Positions 17,865 through 26,563 of a DNA stretch of 64,000 nt are shown here, piece after piece. A program made the position numbers and the translations under genes. The notes below the pieces were generated by a model. It was not told the origin of the DNA. It saw only the letters and a program-made list of their open reading frames with translations, and did not search any database. This DNA is from SYFY01 sp043719475 (lineage in GTDB: Bacteria; Pseudomonadota; Gammaproteobacteria; Pseudomonadales; Azotimanducaceae), in contig JAYSTS010000238.1 of the NCBI GenBank assembly GCA_043719475.1, forward strand, positions 1 to 64,000, in the 5' to 3' direction. Position 1 is the first letter of the stretch; every line of letters begins with the position of its first letter.

Positions 17865-18509
17865 TCAGTGCCTTTCGACCATCGAGATCATCGCATCTTT
17901 TATGGTTGATGCCTTGTGCGGCAGCTTGATAAACCCTGCGTAGTGGCCATGCGGATTGACGATCACGATGTTCCCGCTGTGATCAACGGTATAACCGCCT
18001 TCGCCGTCCGGTACTTTTCCAAATGCCACATTGACCTGTGTTGCAAATCCGGCGAGAGACTCTCGACTGCCACTGACGCCGATGAAGTCCGGCGAAAAGG
18101 CCCTGACATACTGTCGAAGCGTCTGTGCATCATCGCGTTCCGGATCTACGGTAACCAGAACAACCCGCATCTGCCGCGCCACTTCTGGGGCTTTTTGCGT
18201 GAGTTCTCGTTTGGCTTGGCCCAGCTCGGCCATGGTGGTCGGACAAACATCGGGGCAATTGGTGAACCCGAAAAACAGAAGCGTCCACGAGCCAGCCAGG
18301 CTCTGCGACGTAAAGGCCGCATCACCATCTGTAGTCAGGCCATCGACGATCAGCTCTCTCGGTGTCGGGAGGAGAATCACCCCCAGTTCGCGAAGCGCGG
18401 TTTCATCGAGGCTGGACGTGCGCAACATCTTGTGGGTAAACAACCCAACAACGATCGATATCAGCGCCACACACATCAACACCGTCGAACGAATCGAGCC
18501 GTTGGTCAC
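17865..18509 (-). CDS. SCO1/SenC copper chaperone for cytochrome c oxidase
   Basis: 214 residues from GTG 18509, which overlaps the ctaB stop codon (GTGA). There is one N-terminal membrane anchor (about 9-27) and then a thioredoxin-like domain. The copper ligands are complete: C85 and C89 in FTNCPDVCPT, and H177 in TVDHSGNIVIV. It delivers copper to, or reduces, the CuA site of oxidase subunit II (ctaC, at 25-26 kb). It is the last gene of the oxidase and haem A assembly group. Confidence 0.92.
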   Translation of the reverse strand: MTNGSIRSTVLMCVALISIVVGLFTHKMLRTSSLDETALRELGVILLPTPRELIVDGLTTDGDAAFTSQSLAGSWTLLFFGFTNCPDVCPTTMAELGQAKRELTQKAPEVARQMRVVLVTVDPERDDAQTLRQYVRAFSPDFIGVSGSRESLAGFATQVNVAFGKVPDGEGGYTVDHSGNIVIVNPHGHYAGFIKLPHKASTIKDAMISMVERH

Positions 18510-19402
18510 AGAACCTCGGCGAGCGTGAGGTAGTGATCGGCCAACAGGAACCCGAACAATGCCATCAGATAGACGATGGAATAACGAAAGGTCTCCATCG
18601 GTGCACGGGGGTTCTTGTTCCGAATCAGAACAATGGCCCAGTAGAGAAACCCACCGCCAAGTGCAAGCGCGCCAACCAGATAAAACCAACCCGCCATCTG
18701 GATGAGGTAGGGGAGGACGGTGACCAGAACCAGGATAATGGTGTAGAGAAGGATATGCAGTTTGGTGAACGCATCGCCGTGTGTCACCGGCAACATCGGA
18801 ATGTTCACGGCGCGGTACTCTTCCTTACGCTCGAGTGCGAGTGCCCAGAAATGCGGTGGAGTCCAGGCGAAGATGATGAGGACCAGCAACACGCCCTCAG
18901 CGTCCACACTATTGGTCACTGCAGTCCAGCCAAACAGTGGAGGAGCTGCGCCGAACAAACCGCCAATGACGATGTTCTGCGGTGTCGCACGTTTGAGGAA
19001 CAGGGTATAGATCAGCCCGTAGCCAACCCAAGAGGCGAAGTTGAGCCAGGCCGTCAACGGGTTAACTGCAAAATAGAGCAGCAGAAAGCCGCTTAACCCC
19101 GTTACCGCAGCGAAGACCAACCCTTCCTTCAAGCTGATGCGACCGGTCGCGACTGGCCGCTGACTGGTTCGAGACATGCGGGCATCAATTTCCGCATCGG
19201 CGAGGTGATTCACCACAGCCGCAGAGCCGGCAACCAATGCGATGCCAACCGTTGTATTGAAGAGGAGATCCAATGGGATCATGCCAGTCGTTGCCAGACA
19301 CATGCCGACAATGGAACACAGCAGCATGAGTGCGACGACACGCGGCTTGCACATCTCGAGATAGTCGCGCCAGTGCGCTGACGGGGCTGCCAGTTCGCTC
19401 AA
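18506..19402 (-). CDS. ctaB: Protohaem IX farnesyltransferase (haem O synthase)
   Basis: 298 residues from TTG 19402, which overlaps the ctaA stop (TTGA) and has AAGGA about 8 nt upstream; the open frame reaches 19606, but that extension is not protein-like. The UbiA-family prenyltransferase motif NHLADAEIDARMSRT, with two aspartates, is followed by SQRPVATG. About nine membrane helices are expected. It adds a farnesyl group to haem B to make haem O, the precursor of haem A for the oxidase encoded nearby. Confidence 0.95.
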   Translation of the reverse strand: MSELAAPSAHWRDYLEMCKPRVVALMLLCSIVGMCLATTGMIPLDLLFNTTVGIALVAGSAAVVNHLADAEIDARMSRTSQRPVATGRISLKEGLVFAAVTGLSGFLLLYFAVNPLTAWLNFASWVGYGLIYTLFLKRATPQNIVIGGLFGAAPPLFGWTAVTNSVDAEGVLLVLIIFAWTPPHFWALALERKEEYRAVNIPMLPVTHGDAFTKLHILLYTIILVLVTVLPYLIQMAGWFYLVGALALGGGFLYWAIVLIRNKNPRAPMETFRYSIVYLMALFGFLLADHYLTLAEVL

Positions 19403-20403
19403 GTCGGGTTTCCTTGGTACTGCTGTCGGGATTGGAAGGCGCGGAAGTTTACCGTAACCAGCGTAAGCAGTACGAGCGCACCAACCGCGTTGTGCAGTGT
19501 GGCGATGGTCAGCGGCAACAACAGCAGGACGTTGGCGATGCCCAGTCCAATCTGAGCGCCGATGACAATTGCCATTGCGAAGGCGAATCGACTGCCGACC
19601 TGCCATAAACGCAGCACCAGCAAACCGCCCGCGAGCATGACTAGAAGAGCGCCAAAACGATGCACCACTTGAATCGTAACTCTGGCGTCGTTTTCGAGCT
19701 GACCGCCCAGATAATTAGGGCCGACTTCCTGCAGAACGTCAAAACCTCCCACAAAATCCATCGGTGGAAAATAGAGGCCATGACACGTGGGAAAGTCTCG
19801 GCATGCCAGTGCCGCGTAGTTGGACGATACCCAGCCACCCAAAGCAATCTGCAGGACGACGACAATCAGGGCGATTCGAGCCAGTCCCGACAGATTGCCC
19901 GGTACCCGCCAGTGGGCGCCGAACCCCGGGCTTTGGCGCAGGTACAACAGCCAGAGGAGGGACAGAGTCGTGAAACCTCCCAGCAGATGTGCGGTTACCA
20001 CCTGGGGCCAGAGCTTGAGGGTCACTGTCCAGGCGCCAAACGCGCCCTGAAGAATCACCATCGCCAACAGCGCTATCGGCAGTTTGAGCGGTGGTCGCAT
20101 GGCCTCGCGCTGCCCTCTTGCAAAGAAGGCGGTCATCACAACGATGACAAATCCGAGTGTTGAAGCAAAATAGCGATGCACCATCTCCGGCCACGCTCTG
20201 TGCGCCTCTACCGGCGCATCCGGAAACCGCTCCTCAGCTATCGCGATGTGCTCGACAGAGCTGGGAACAAGCAGGAATCCATAACAGCCGGGCCAATCAG
20301 GGCAGCCCAGGCCTGCGTCAACAAGCCGCGTCCAGGCGCCCAGCACAACCACCACAGCAGCTAGAAAAAACGCGAACAGTGTCAGTCGTTTACGCATCAT
20401 CAA
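19399..20403 (-). CDS. ctaA: Haem A synthase (COX15/CtaA)
   Basis: 334 residues with about eight membrane helices. Paired haem-ligand histidines sit in helices (EAHRAWPEMVHRYFAS, VVTAHLLGG, QVVHRFGALL, ATLHNAVGA), and the tract GAWTRLVDAGLGCPDWPGC near the N-terminus is diagnostic of CtaA/COX15. It oxidises haem O to haem A. Three consecutive ATG codons (20403, 20400, 20397) are possible starts, the first overlapping the stop of the SCO-like gene. It is coupled downstream to ctaB. Confidence 0.95.
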   Translation of the reverse strand: MMMRKRLTLFAFFLAAVVVVLGAWTRLVDAGLGCPDWPGCYGFLLVPSSVEHIAIAEERFPDAPVEAHRAWPEMVHRYFASTLGFVIVVMTAFFARGQREAMRPPLKLPIALLAMVILQGAFGAWTVTLKLWPQVVTAHLLGGFTTLSLLWLLYLRQSPGFGAHWRVPGNLSGLARIALIVVVLQIALGGWVSSNYAALACRDFPTCHGLYFPPMDFVGGFDVLQEVGPNYLGGQLENDARVTIQVVHRFGALLVMLAGGLLVLRLWQVGSRFAFAMAIVIGAQIGLGIANVLLLLPLTIATLHNAVGALVLLTLVTVNFRAFQSRQQYQGNPT

Positions 20404-20936
20404 CCAATTTGCGACAGTCTGAGCAGGCGCTTCAGGTCATCGAGCACAGGCTTGGGCGGTGTTGAGGCGGGATACCAGAACACGAGGTTGCCAAGTGGAT
20501 CGACGATATACACACCTGGTTTCAAGGACTTTGGTTTCTGACGAAGTTCGACCTTGTCCATTTCTTCCTTCGTCACCACCCCTGGTGTTGCATCGCCTGT
20601 TAGCAATGCCCGCGCAACCCGGTTCGCCTCCTTATTGAGAAGTGTATGCAGGGCCCGCAGGTCGTGCATCGTCTTTGCGCAATCCACCTCGCACTGCGTT
20701 ACCACCATCCACAACCACCACTTGTCAGCGGTACTGAACGATCCCTTCTGGTCCAGCCACTCCAGAGAATCCACCTGCACCGGAGGGTCGACGAACTCGC
20801 CGTTATTGGTGGTGCCCCACGACATGCCGCCGCGTGCGGCGAGAAACAACAGCCATGCCAGTCCGAGCGTCACGAACGCAATCGAAAACAAGGTCACCAG
20901 TTGCCGTCGACCTCTTTTTGCTGCGACCTCATCCAT
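20400..20936 (-). CDS. SCO-like / thioredoxin-like membrane protein of the cox cluster, unassigned
   Basis: 178 residues from ATG 20936, which overlaps the surf1 end by 8 bases (an upstream frame to 20987 exists). One membrane helix (about 13-34) is followed by a periplasmic domain with C82 and C86 in TQCEVDCAK, the CxxxC spacing seen in SCO proteins. The later strand KPGVYIVDPLGNLVFWYP matches the thioredoxin fold but lacks the SCO histidine. Its place between surf1 and ctaA matches an uncharacterised gene in the Pseudomonas cox cluster. A role in oxidase assembly is inferred from context only. Confidence 0.8.
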   Translation of the reverse strand: MDEVAAKRGRRQLVTLFSIAFVTLGLAWLLFLAARGGMSWGTTNNGEFVDPPVQVDSLEWLDQKGSFSTADKWWLWMVVTQCEVDCAKTMHDLRALHTLLNKEANRVARALLTGDATPGVVTKEEMDKVELRQKPKSLKPGVYIVDPLGNLVFWYPASTPPKPVLDDLKRLLRLSQIG

Positions 20937-21633
20937 TGCTCTGAATCCTGTCTTTACCCCGTCTGTATACAACGACCCATCCGACAAGCAGAACCATACC
21001 TAATCCAAACCACTGAACTGCATACCCGATGTGCCGCTCGCGACCAAACTCCATATCGGTTGGAGCCGTTCTGAATGCACCGGCAGACCCGGCCTCCAAC
21101 CGCATCTCCATGGGCAACGCAGCGCTTCTCTTCGCCATCTGTTCGATATCCCGTCGTTGCACGCGGATTTTTTTGTCATCAGGCCATTCATCAGAATCCA
21201 GCATCGGGGGCAGTCCCATCTGCGGCCACACCAGGACGACGATGTGTACCGCGCCCGCAGGAGTCTCGACTGCAGGCATCTCGGTTCGCGTGGTCGGCGC
21301 GGCAATCCAGCCTCGATTCACAATATACCGATGTCCTTCTTGGGCGATGAACAACTGCAAAACCCAGTAACCAACCTGACCGTGCATCACCTGATTATCA
21401 ACCAGGTATTGATGCGGGCCATATTCTCCTTTCAAGGCCAGGCGAGAAAAGGCCTCCACTTCGTTTCCAGGCTCGTGCACTTGTTCATGCACTTGGGAAC
21501 CCAGTTGATCAAAGTAAGCCGCTTCGAGTGCTGCCTTTTCGTCAGCGCGGTTCAACTGCCAGAAACCGAGAGAAACAACTGTAGGTAACATCACCAATAC
21601 GAAAACAGTGAGGGTCCGAGGCACCCGTACCAC
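20929..21633 (-). CDS. SURF1-family cytochrome oxidase assembly protein
   Basis: 234 residues starting at GTG 21633. The SURF1 layout is visible: an N-terminal membrane helix followed by GFWQLNRADEK, a periplasmic domain with GEYGPHQYLVDNQ and VNRGWIAA, and a C-terminal helix (YAVQWFGLGMVLLVGWVVVY). SURF1 helps insert haem A into oxidase subunit I. It diverges from the small DUF2909 gene with only 27 bases between, so promoter elements must overlap coding sequence. Confidence 0.92.
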   Translation of the reverse strand: MVRVPRTLTVFVLVMLPTVVSLGFWQLNRADEKAALEAAYFDQLGSQVHEQVHEPGNEVEAFSRLALKGEYGPHQYLVDNQVMHGQVGYWVLQLFIAQEGHRYIVNRGWIAAPTTRTEMPAVETPAGAVHIVVLVWPQMGLPPMLDSDEWPDDKKIRVQRRDIEQMAKRSAALPMEMRLEAGSAGAFRTAPTDMEFGRERHIGYAVQWFGLGMVLLVGWVVVYRRGKDRIQSNG

Positions 21634-21660
21634 TAAATCGTCTCGGTGTTAAAGTGCGCC

Positions 21661-21909
21661 ATGCTCAAAATCATCATCGTTGTTCTATTCATCGGCATCG
21701 TCATCAGCCTGTTCAGCGGCCTTGCCTTTCTATTCAAAGATGCGGACAAACCACAATCGCGTAGAACGCTCCACGCATTAGGAGTTCGGATTACGTTGGC
21801 GGCAGCGTTACTCGCGTCTATCGGCTACGGGTTTTACACCGGGGAACTCAAACTTGGAGAGAATGCGCCCTGGCACAACAGGGCGCAGACATCGGAAGCC
21901 GCAGATTAG
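21661..21909 (+). CDS. Twin-transmembrane protein (DUF2909)
   Basis: 82 residues from ATG 21661 (an in-frame codon at 21646 is less likely). There are two membrane helices (about 3-24 and 40-60) separated by FKDADKPQSRRTLHALG, the DUF2909 pattern. It is regularly found inside proteobacterial cox clusters next to surf1 and COX3. Function unknown; it is probably a small assembly or stability factor of the oxidase. It is convergent with ctaE, and the two stop codons overlap by four bases (21906-21909). Confidence 0.82.
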   Translation: MLKIIIVVLFIGIVISLFSGLAFLFKDADKPQSRRTLHALGVRITLAAALLASIGYGFYTGELKLGENAPWHNRAQTSEAAD

Positions 21910-22823
21910 AGGATGTAGACGAAAATAAAGAGGCACACCCAAACCACATCAACGAAGTGCCAGTACCAGGACGCCGCTTCGAATCCGAAACAGTCGTCGG
22001 CCTTGAAGTGACCTTTGAATGCGCGCAACAACTGAATGATCAGAATGAACGTTCCCAGGGTGACATGGAAGCCGTGGAAACCTGTCAGAAGAAAGAACGT
22101 TGAGCCGTAGATGCCGCTATTGAGGGTGAGCCCCAACTCGTTGTAGGCGTGAATATACTCTTCAACCTGAAGTGCCAGGAACGCAAGACCAAACACGATC
22201 GTCAGGGACAACCAGAATATCAGTCGTCCCCTGGCCTGCACCTTGATCGCAGTGTGCGCAAAGTGAATCCAGATGCTGGAAGCCAGCAAAAGCACCGTGT
22301 TGAGAAATGGAAGATAGGTTCCCCAGGCGCTGAGCGCCGGCGGCGCCATGCTTTCCTGCGGCCCTGGGAACAGGTTGTTATCTGGATTTGTTACGACCGG
22401 CCATTCCGATGTGAACGCTGGCCACAGATAGTCCCCTGTAAATCCCTTGTCGCCTTCACCACCAAGCCAGGCGACGGCAAAAGTTCTCGCGTAATACAGC
22501 GCACCAAAAAAGGCTGCAAAAAACATGACTTCAGAGAAGATGAACCAGCCCATGCCCCAGACATAAGAGCGTTTGAGCTGAGGGTTCGCCATGCCGGCAA
22601 AATTCTCCTGAATCACTTTACTGAACCACATGAACACGACAACGGAAAACACAGCCGCTCCAATGAGCGACTGTGTCCAACTGCCGTCCACGCCGGCGTT
22701 GGTGTCATTTAGCCAAGCACCAAGACCTGTCAGCATCAACATGATGCCGAGCGCCACAAAAACTGGGTACCACCCGTTGTCAGGCACGTAATAGATCGAT
22801 GGGTCGGCCTTCGGGTTGGCCAT
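21906..22823 (-). CDS. ctaE: Cytochrome c oxidase subunit III
   Basis: 305 residues with seven hydrophobic helices. COX3 signatures include WGMGWFIFSEVMFFAAFFGA, LLTGFHGFHVTLGTF and the C-terminal WYWHFVDVVWVCLFIFVYIL. It is part of the aa3-type oxidase core and stabilises subunit I at its proton entry. It lies 15 bases downstream of ctaG on the same strand. Confidence 0.96.
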   Translation of the reverse strand: MANPKADPSIYYVPDNGWYPVFVALGIMLMLTGLGAWLNDTNAGVDGSWTQSLIGAAVFSVVVFMWFSKVIQENFAGMANPQLKRSYVWGMGWFIFSEVMFFAAFFGALYYARTFAVAWLGGEGDKGFTGDYLWPAFTSEWPVVTNPDNNLFPGPQESMAPPALSAWGTYLPFLNTVLLLASSIWIHFAHTAIKVQARGRLIFWLSLTIVFGLAFLALQVEEYIHAYNELGLTLNSGIYGSTFFLLTGFHGFHVTLGTFILIIQLLRAFKGHFKADDCFGFEAASWYWHFVDVVWVCLFIFVYIL

Positions 22824-22838
22824 AGTCAGCTCCTGTTT

Positions 22839-23402
22839 CTAACTTGGGTTGCGGTCACTTTCGAACGTCGACAGATCGACGAAGTCGGTGACGTCAAACA
22901 ATGCATAACTCAAATTCAATGATGTGACATGCGCTGGTAACTCAGCGCCGACGATGAAACGCATGGGCATTTCCATGGTCTCGCCGGGTTGAAGTACCTG
23001 ACGCTCAAAACAAAAACACTCGGTCTTGTGGAAGTACTGGGCGGCGGAGCCGGGCGATAGTGATGGTACGGCTTGGCCGACCATAACTTTATCGGTGGTA
23101 TTCGTAACAAAGAAATTCACGGAGTGCAGTACCCCAGGGTGAACTTCTACGCCGCCTTTTTCAGACCAGAACTTCCAAGGCATGCCGGCGTTGGAATTGG
23201 TGATGAAGTTCACGCGCACTACTCGGGATTCGTCCACCACTTCCGACGCTGGCTCGTAAACATACTCGCCAGCTGTCTTGCCGTTCAGACCCGTCACTTC
23301 GCAAAGCAGGTTGTACAAGGGCACCAAAGCAAAGGCAAAGCCGAACATGCCGATAACCAACATGATCAGTTTGCCTACAGTACGTTTCTGACTTTGCGCC
23401 AT
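22839..23402 (-). CDS. ctaG: Cytochrome c oxidase assembly protein CtaG/Cox11
   Basis: 187 residues from ATG 23402; the open frame to 23522 overlaps ctaD and is not used. There is one N-terminal membrane helix (about 12-33, LIMLVIGMFGFAFALVPLYN) and the Cox11 copper site ECFCFERQ, followed by the MPMRFIVG strand typical of the family. It delivers copper to the CuB site of subunit I. It is placed between ctaD and ctaE, the usual proteobacterial position. Confidence 0.95.
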   Translation of the reverse strand: MAQSQKRTVGKLIMLVIGMFGFAFALVPLYNLLCEVTGLNGKTAGEYVYEPASEVVDESRVVRVNFITNSNAGMPWKFWSEKGGVEVHPGVLHSVNFFVTNTTDKVMVGQAVPSLSPGSAAQYFHKTECFCFERQVLQPGETMEMPMRFIVGAELPAHVTSLNLSYALFDVTDFVDLSTFESDRNPS

Positions 23403-23419
23403 GAGTGTTATCGCAATTC

Positions 23420-25030
23420 TCAGGAATGCGCTTCTGCGTCGGTGAACTTCGGTGGATACGTGAACGTGTGGTACGGCGCCGGCGACGGAATGGTCCATTC
23501 CAGTCCATGAGCGCCTTCCCAAACCCGATCCGTCGCCGGTTTGCCGCTGCGAATCGTTTTGATCACGATGTACAGGAAAAAAACCTGAGAGAAGCCGAAG
23601 ATGAATGCACCGATACTGGACAGCATGTTGAAGTCCGCGAACTGCAACGCGTAGTCCGGAATGCGACGAGGCATACCGGCAAGCCCGGAAAAGTGCTGCG
23701 GGAAGAACGTGACGTTCACGCCAATGAACGACAACCAGAAGTGCAGCTTACCCAGCCGCTCGTCATACATGCGTCCACACCACTTCGGAATCCAGTAGTA
23801 CGTTGCGGCGATGATCGAGAAGATGGCGCCGGGCACCAGTACGTAATGGAAGTGGGCAACGACAAAATAGGTGTCGTGGTACTGATAGTCTGCGGGAGTA
23901 ATCGCCAGCATGAGGCCCGAAAATCCGCCGATGGTAAACAGCACCACGAAGGCAATGGCAAACAGCATCGGCGTTTCAAAGCTCATACTGCCTCGCCACA
24001 TGGTCGATATCCAGTTGAACACCTTCACGCCGGTCGGGATGGCAATGAGCATGGTGGCATACATGAAAAACAGCTGACCCGCGAGCGGCATGCCAACCGT
24101 GAACATGTGGTGCGCCCAGACGATAAAAGACAAGAAGGCAATGGATGCAACCGCATACACCATTGAGTCATATCCGAAGAGAGGCTTGCGGGCAAAGGTC
24201 GGAATGATCTGCGAAACGATTCCGAAAGCCGGCAGAATCATGATGTAAACCTCAGGGTGTCCGAAGAACCAGAAAATGTGCTGGAACAGGACCGGGTCAC
24301 CACCACCGGCAGCATTGAAAAATGACGTTCCGAAATGGATGTCGAACAACATCATCGTTACTGCACCGGCCAACACCGGCATTACCGCAAGAAGCAGGTA
24401 GGCGGTGATCAGCCAGGTCCAGACGAACAGCGGCATCTTCATCAAGGTCATGCCAGGAGCGCGCATATTCAGGATGGTCGCGATGATGTTGATGCTGCCC
24501 ATGATCGACGACGCACCCATCATGTGTACCGCAAAAATGAAATAAGTCACTGAGGGCGGCGCATAGGTTGTCGACAGCGGGGCATAGAAAGTCCAGCCGA
24601 AGTTCGGACCACCACCTTCCATGAACAGCGTCGAGATCATGATCCCGAACGCAAACGGCAGTATCCAGAATGACAGGTTGTTCAACCTGGGCAGGGCCAT
24701 ATCAGGTGCACCCACCATCATCGGCACCAGCCAATTGGCCAGCCCCACAAATGCCGGCATGACGGCACCGAATACCATGATCAGACCATGGTTGGTGGTC
24801 ATCTGGTTGAAGAACTCGGGAACGACAAATTGAAGGCCGGGCTCGAACAACTCAGCCCGAATAACCAGAGCCATCATGCCGCCGATCAGGAACATCGTGA
24901 AGCTGAACCAGAGGTAGAGCGTACCGATGTCTTTGTGGTTGGTGGTGAACAGCCAACGGGCCAGACCTTTTGCCGGCCCGTGATGTCCGTGGTCTTCGTG
25001 ACCTGCGTGTGATTCGATTACTTCGCTCAT
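23420..25030 (-). CDS. ctaD: Cytochrome c oxidase subunit I (haem-copper, A1 type)
   Basis: 536 residues with twelve helices. Haem and copper ligands are all visible: the low-spin haem His in NHGLIMVFG, HPEVY with the cross-linked His-Tyr pair of the CuB centre, the His pair in VWAHHMFTVG, and AHFHYVL near the end. The Glu of GHPEVY places it in the A1 subfamily, so it should pump protons through D and K channels. The gene starts with ATG, 8 bases after the ctaC stop. Confidence 0.97.
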   Translation of the reverse strand: MSEVIESHAGHEDHGHHGPAKGLARWLFTTNHKDIGTLYLWFSFTMFLIGGMMALVIRAELFEPGLQFVVPEFFNQMTTNHGLIMVFGAVMPAFVGLANWLVPMMVGAPDMALPRLNNLSFWILPFAFGIMISTLFMEGGGPNFGWTFYAPLSTTYAPPSVTYFIFAVHMMGASSIMGSINIIATILNMRAPGMTLMKMPLFVWTWLITAYLLLAVMPVLAGAVTMMLFDIHFGTSFFNAAGGGDPVLFQHIFWFFGHPEVYIMILPAFGIVSQIIPTFARKPLFGYDSMVYAVASIAFLSFIVWAHHMFTVGMPLAGQLFFMYATMLIAIPTGVKVFNWISTMWRGSMSFETPMLFAIAFVVLFTIGGFSGLMLAITPADYQYHDTYFVVAHFHYVLVPGAIFSIIAATYYWIPKWCGRMYDERLGKLHFWLSFIGVNVTFFPQHFSGLAGMPRRIPDYALQFADFNMLSSIGAFIFGFSQVFFLYIVIKTIRSGKPATDRVWEGAHGLEWTIPSPAPYHTFTYPPKFTDAEAHS

Positions 25031-25038
25031 GCGAACTC

Positions 25039-26193
25039 CTATTTACTTGCCGCGGCGTTCGCCACGTCAACTGGCTGTGTCACGTCTTCTGCTTTGTTAC
25101 CCCAGGAGTGCCGCTCGAAATGCACCACTGCTGCCAGTTCAACCTTGCTGAGCTGGTTTCCAAACGCTTGCATCGAAGTTCCTGGAACACCGTTCAGTAC
25201 CTGAAGAATATGATCGACTCTCGGTCCGTTGGCGACCGGACTTCCGGCGAGTGCGGGAAATACCGGCGGGACGCCCTTACCGTTGGGCTGGTGACAGGAC
25301 GCGCAGAACTTGGTGTAAACCACTTCGCCCTGCGTCATCAATTCTTCGTGCGTGAACACCATGCTTTCCAGCTTCTGGCGCTCCTGCTCTGCAGCCAGCT
25401 TGCCCGCATACCACGCGTCGAAATCTTCCTGGGGCATGGCCTCGACGACCACCGGCATGAAGCCATGGTCTTTTCCACACAACTCCGTGCACTGCCCTCT
25501 ATAAACACCAGGGGTCGGGACGATCGCCCACAACTCGTTCAACATGCCAGGTACCGCATCACGCTTGATGCCGAAGTCCGGCACCCACCAGGCATGTATC
25601 ACATCCTCAGAGGTGACGAGAAAACGGACTTTCTTGTTGATCGGGATCCGCAATGGTTCATCAACTTCAAGAAGGTAGTGCTCGCCCTTGGCGGACAAGT
25701 TGAGTCGTTCTTCGATGGGCGTTGCCAAGGTAGAAAAGTAAGCGAAGGTTTTGTCGAAGTCCTCATCGAGGTACTTGTACTGCCACTTCCATTGATAGCC
25801 GCGGACTTCAATGGTCATGTCCTCTCCGCCGGTGTCATACATGGCTACCAGCACTCTTGTGGCCGGAACGCACATGGCAATCAAGATCAGCGTTGGGACA
25901 ATTGTCCAGGCTATTTCCAGCTTGGTGTTTTCGTGGAAGTGCGCGGCCTGGTAACCAGCCGACCGACGGTGATGGATGATCGACCAGAACATCGCTCCGA
26001 AAACGATGGCGCCGATAATGACGCACACCCAGAGAATCAGCATGTGCAGGTCATAGACCTGCCGGCTGATATCGGTCACGCCGACCGTCATGTTGAGTTC
26101 GTCAGCGACGACAAATCCTGACGCCAACATCGACATGACACCCGCAGCATTACGCAGCCGCCGGATCCCTGTGCAGTGTTTATTCACGCTCAC
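25039..26193 (-). CDS. ctaC: Cytochrome c oxidase subunit II with fused cytochrome c domain
   Basis: About 384 residues. The leader sequence and two membrane helices (within about 15-115) precede the CuA cupredoxin domain, with DVIHAWWVPDFG and the CuA loop GQCTELCGKDHGFMP. A C-terminal class I cytochrome c domain has CASCHQPNG, as in caa3-type enzymes. Three in-frame GTG codons (26199, 26193, 26187) compete as start; AAGG is spaced best for 26193. A promoter is visible upstream at 26278-26305. It is the first gene of the oxidase cluster. Confidence 0.95.
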   Translation of the reverse strand: MSVNKHCTGIRRLRNAAGVMSMLASGFVVADELNMTVGVTDISRQVYDLHMLILWVCVIIGAIVFGAMFWSIIHHRRSAGYQAAHFHENTKLEIAWTIVPTLILIAMCVPATRVLVAMYDTGGEDMTIEVRGYQWKWQYKYLDEDFDKTFAYFSTLATPIEERLNLSAKGEHYLLEVDEPLRIPINKKVRFLVTSEDVIHAWWVPDFGIKRDAVPGMLNELWAIVPTPGVYRGQCTELCGKDHGFMPVVVEAMPQEDFDAWYAGKLAAEQERQKLESMVFTHEELMTQGEVVYTKFCASCHQPNGKGVPPVFPALAGSPVANGPRVDHILQVLNGVPGTSMQAFGNQLSKVELAAVVHFERHSWGNKAEDVTQPVDVANAAASK

Positions 26194-26277
26194 GCTCACA
26201 CCTTGATTGAATGAATTGCCGTTCGATTGGAGTCCGCATCAATGCCCCGTCCCGGCGGCCTCCTGAAAAGCCGGGCA

Positions 26278-26305
26278 ATTATAGCAACCGAGCTTCAATT
26301 CACAA
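26278..26305 (-). promoter_or_regulatory. Sigma70-type promoter of the cta operon
   Basis: Read on the minus strand, TTGTGA (26305-26300) and TATAAT (26283-26278) are separated by 16 bases, upstream of ctaC with a leader of about 75 bases. An inverted repeat cccggc/gccggg (26251-26256 with 26270-26275) starts near the expected transcription start. It is predicted from sequence only. Confidence 0.6.
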
Positions 26306-26344
26306 CGCAGTCAATCAGCTAGATCAACAAGATAAGACCGAATA

Positions 26345-26563
26345 TCAATCGAGTTGGCGGGTTCTGATCGGCACAACGGGGTCAACAGACGCCGGTTTGC
26401 CCGCTTCACCAGCTTGCATCGTCTCTTCTTTGCCACAGGCAATACATCTTCGCGCGAGCAGAACGCCCTGCGCATCAAGGTCGATCATCATGCGATCCGC
26501 AGTATGGCAATACGTACACTCCGCTCCCGCAACAAAACGCGTGCGCGCAACAGGCGGGCTCAC
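26345..26563 (-). CDS. YheV-like zinc-ribbon protein
   Basis: 72 residues. RFVAGAECTYC with C16 and C19, and RCIACG with C40 and C43, make a four-cysteine zinc ribbon that matches the YheV family (TIGR02443-type putative metal-binding proteins), including the shared RFxAGAxC start. Function unknown. The start is GTG, overlapping the aroE stop by four bases (GTGA), so it is coupled to aroE. Confidence 0.8.
   Translation of the reverse strand: MSPPVARTRFVAGAECTYCHTADRMMIDLDAQGVLLARRCIACGKEETMQAGEAGKPASVDPVVPIRTRQLD

Noticed and set aside
24970..26121. Plus-strand open frame (383 codons) opposite ctaD and ctaC
   Set aside because: Shadow of the oxidase genes, whose ligands and cofactor motifs are all intact.
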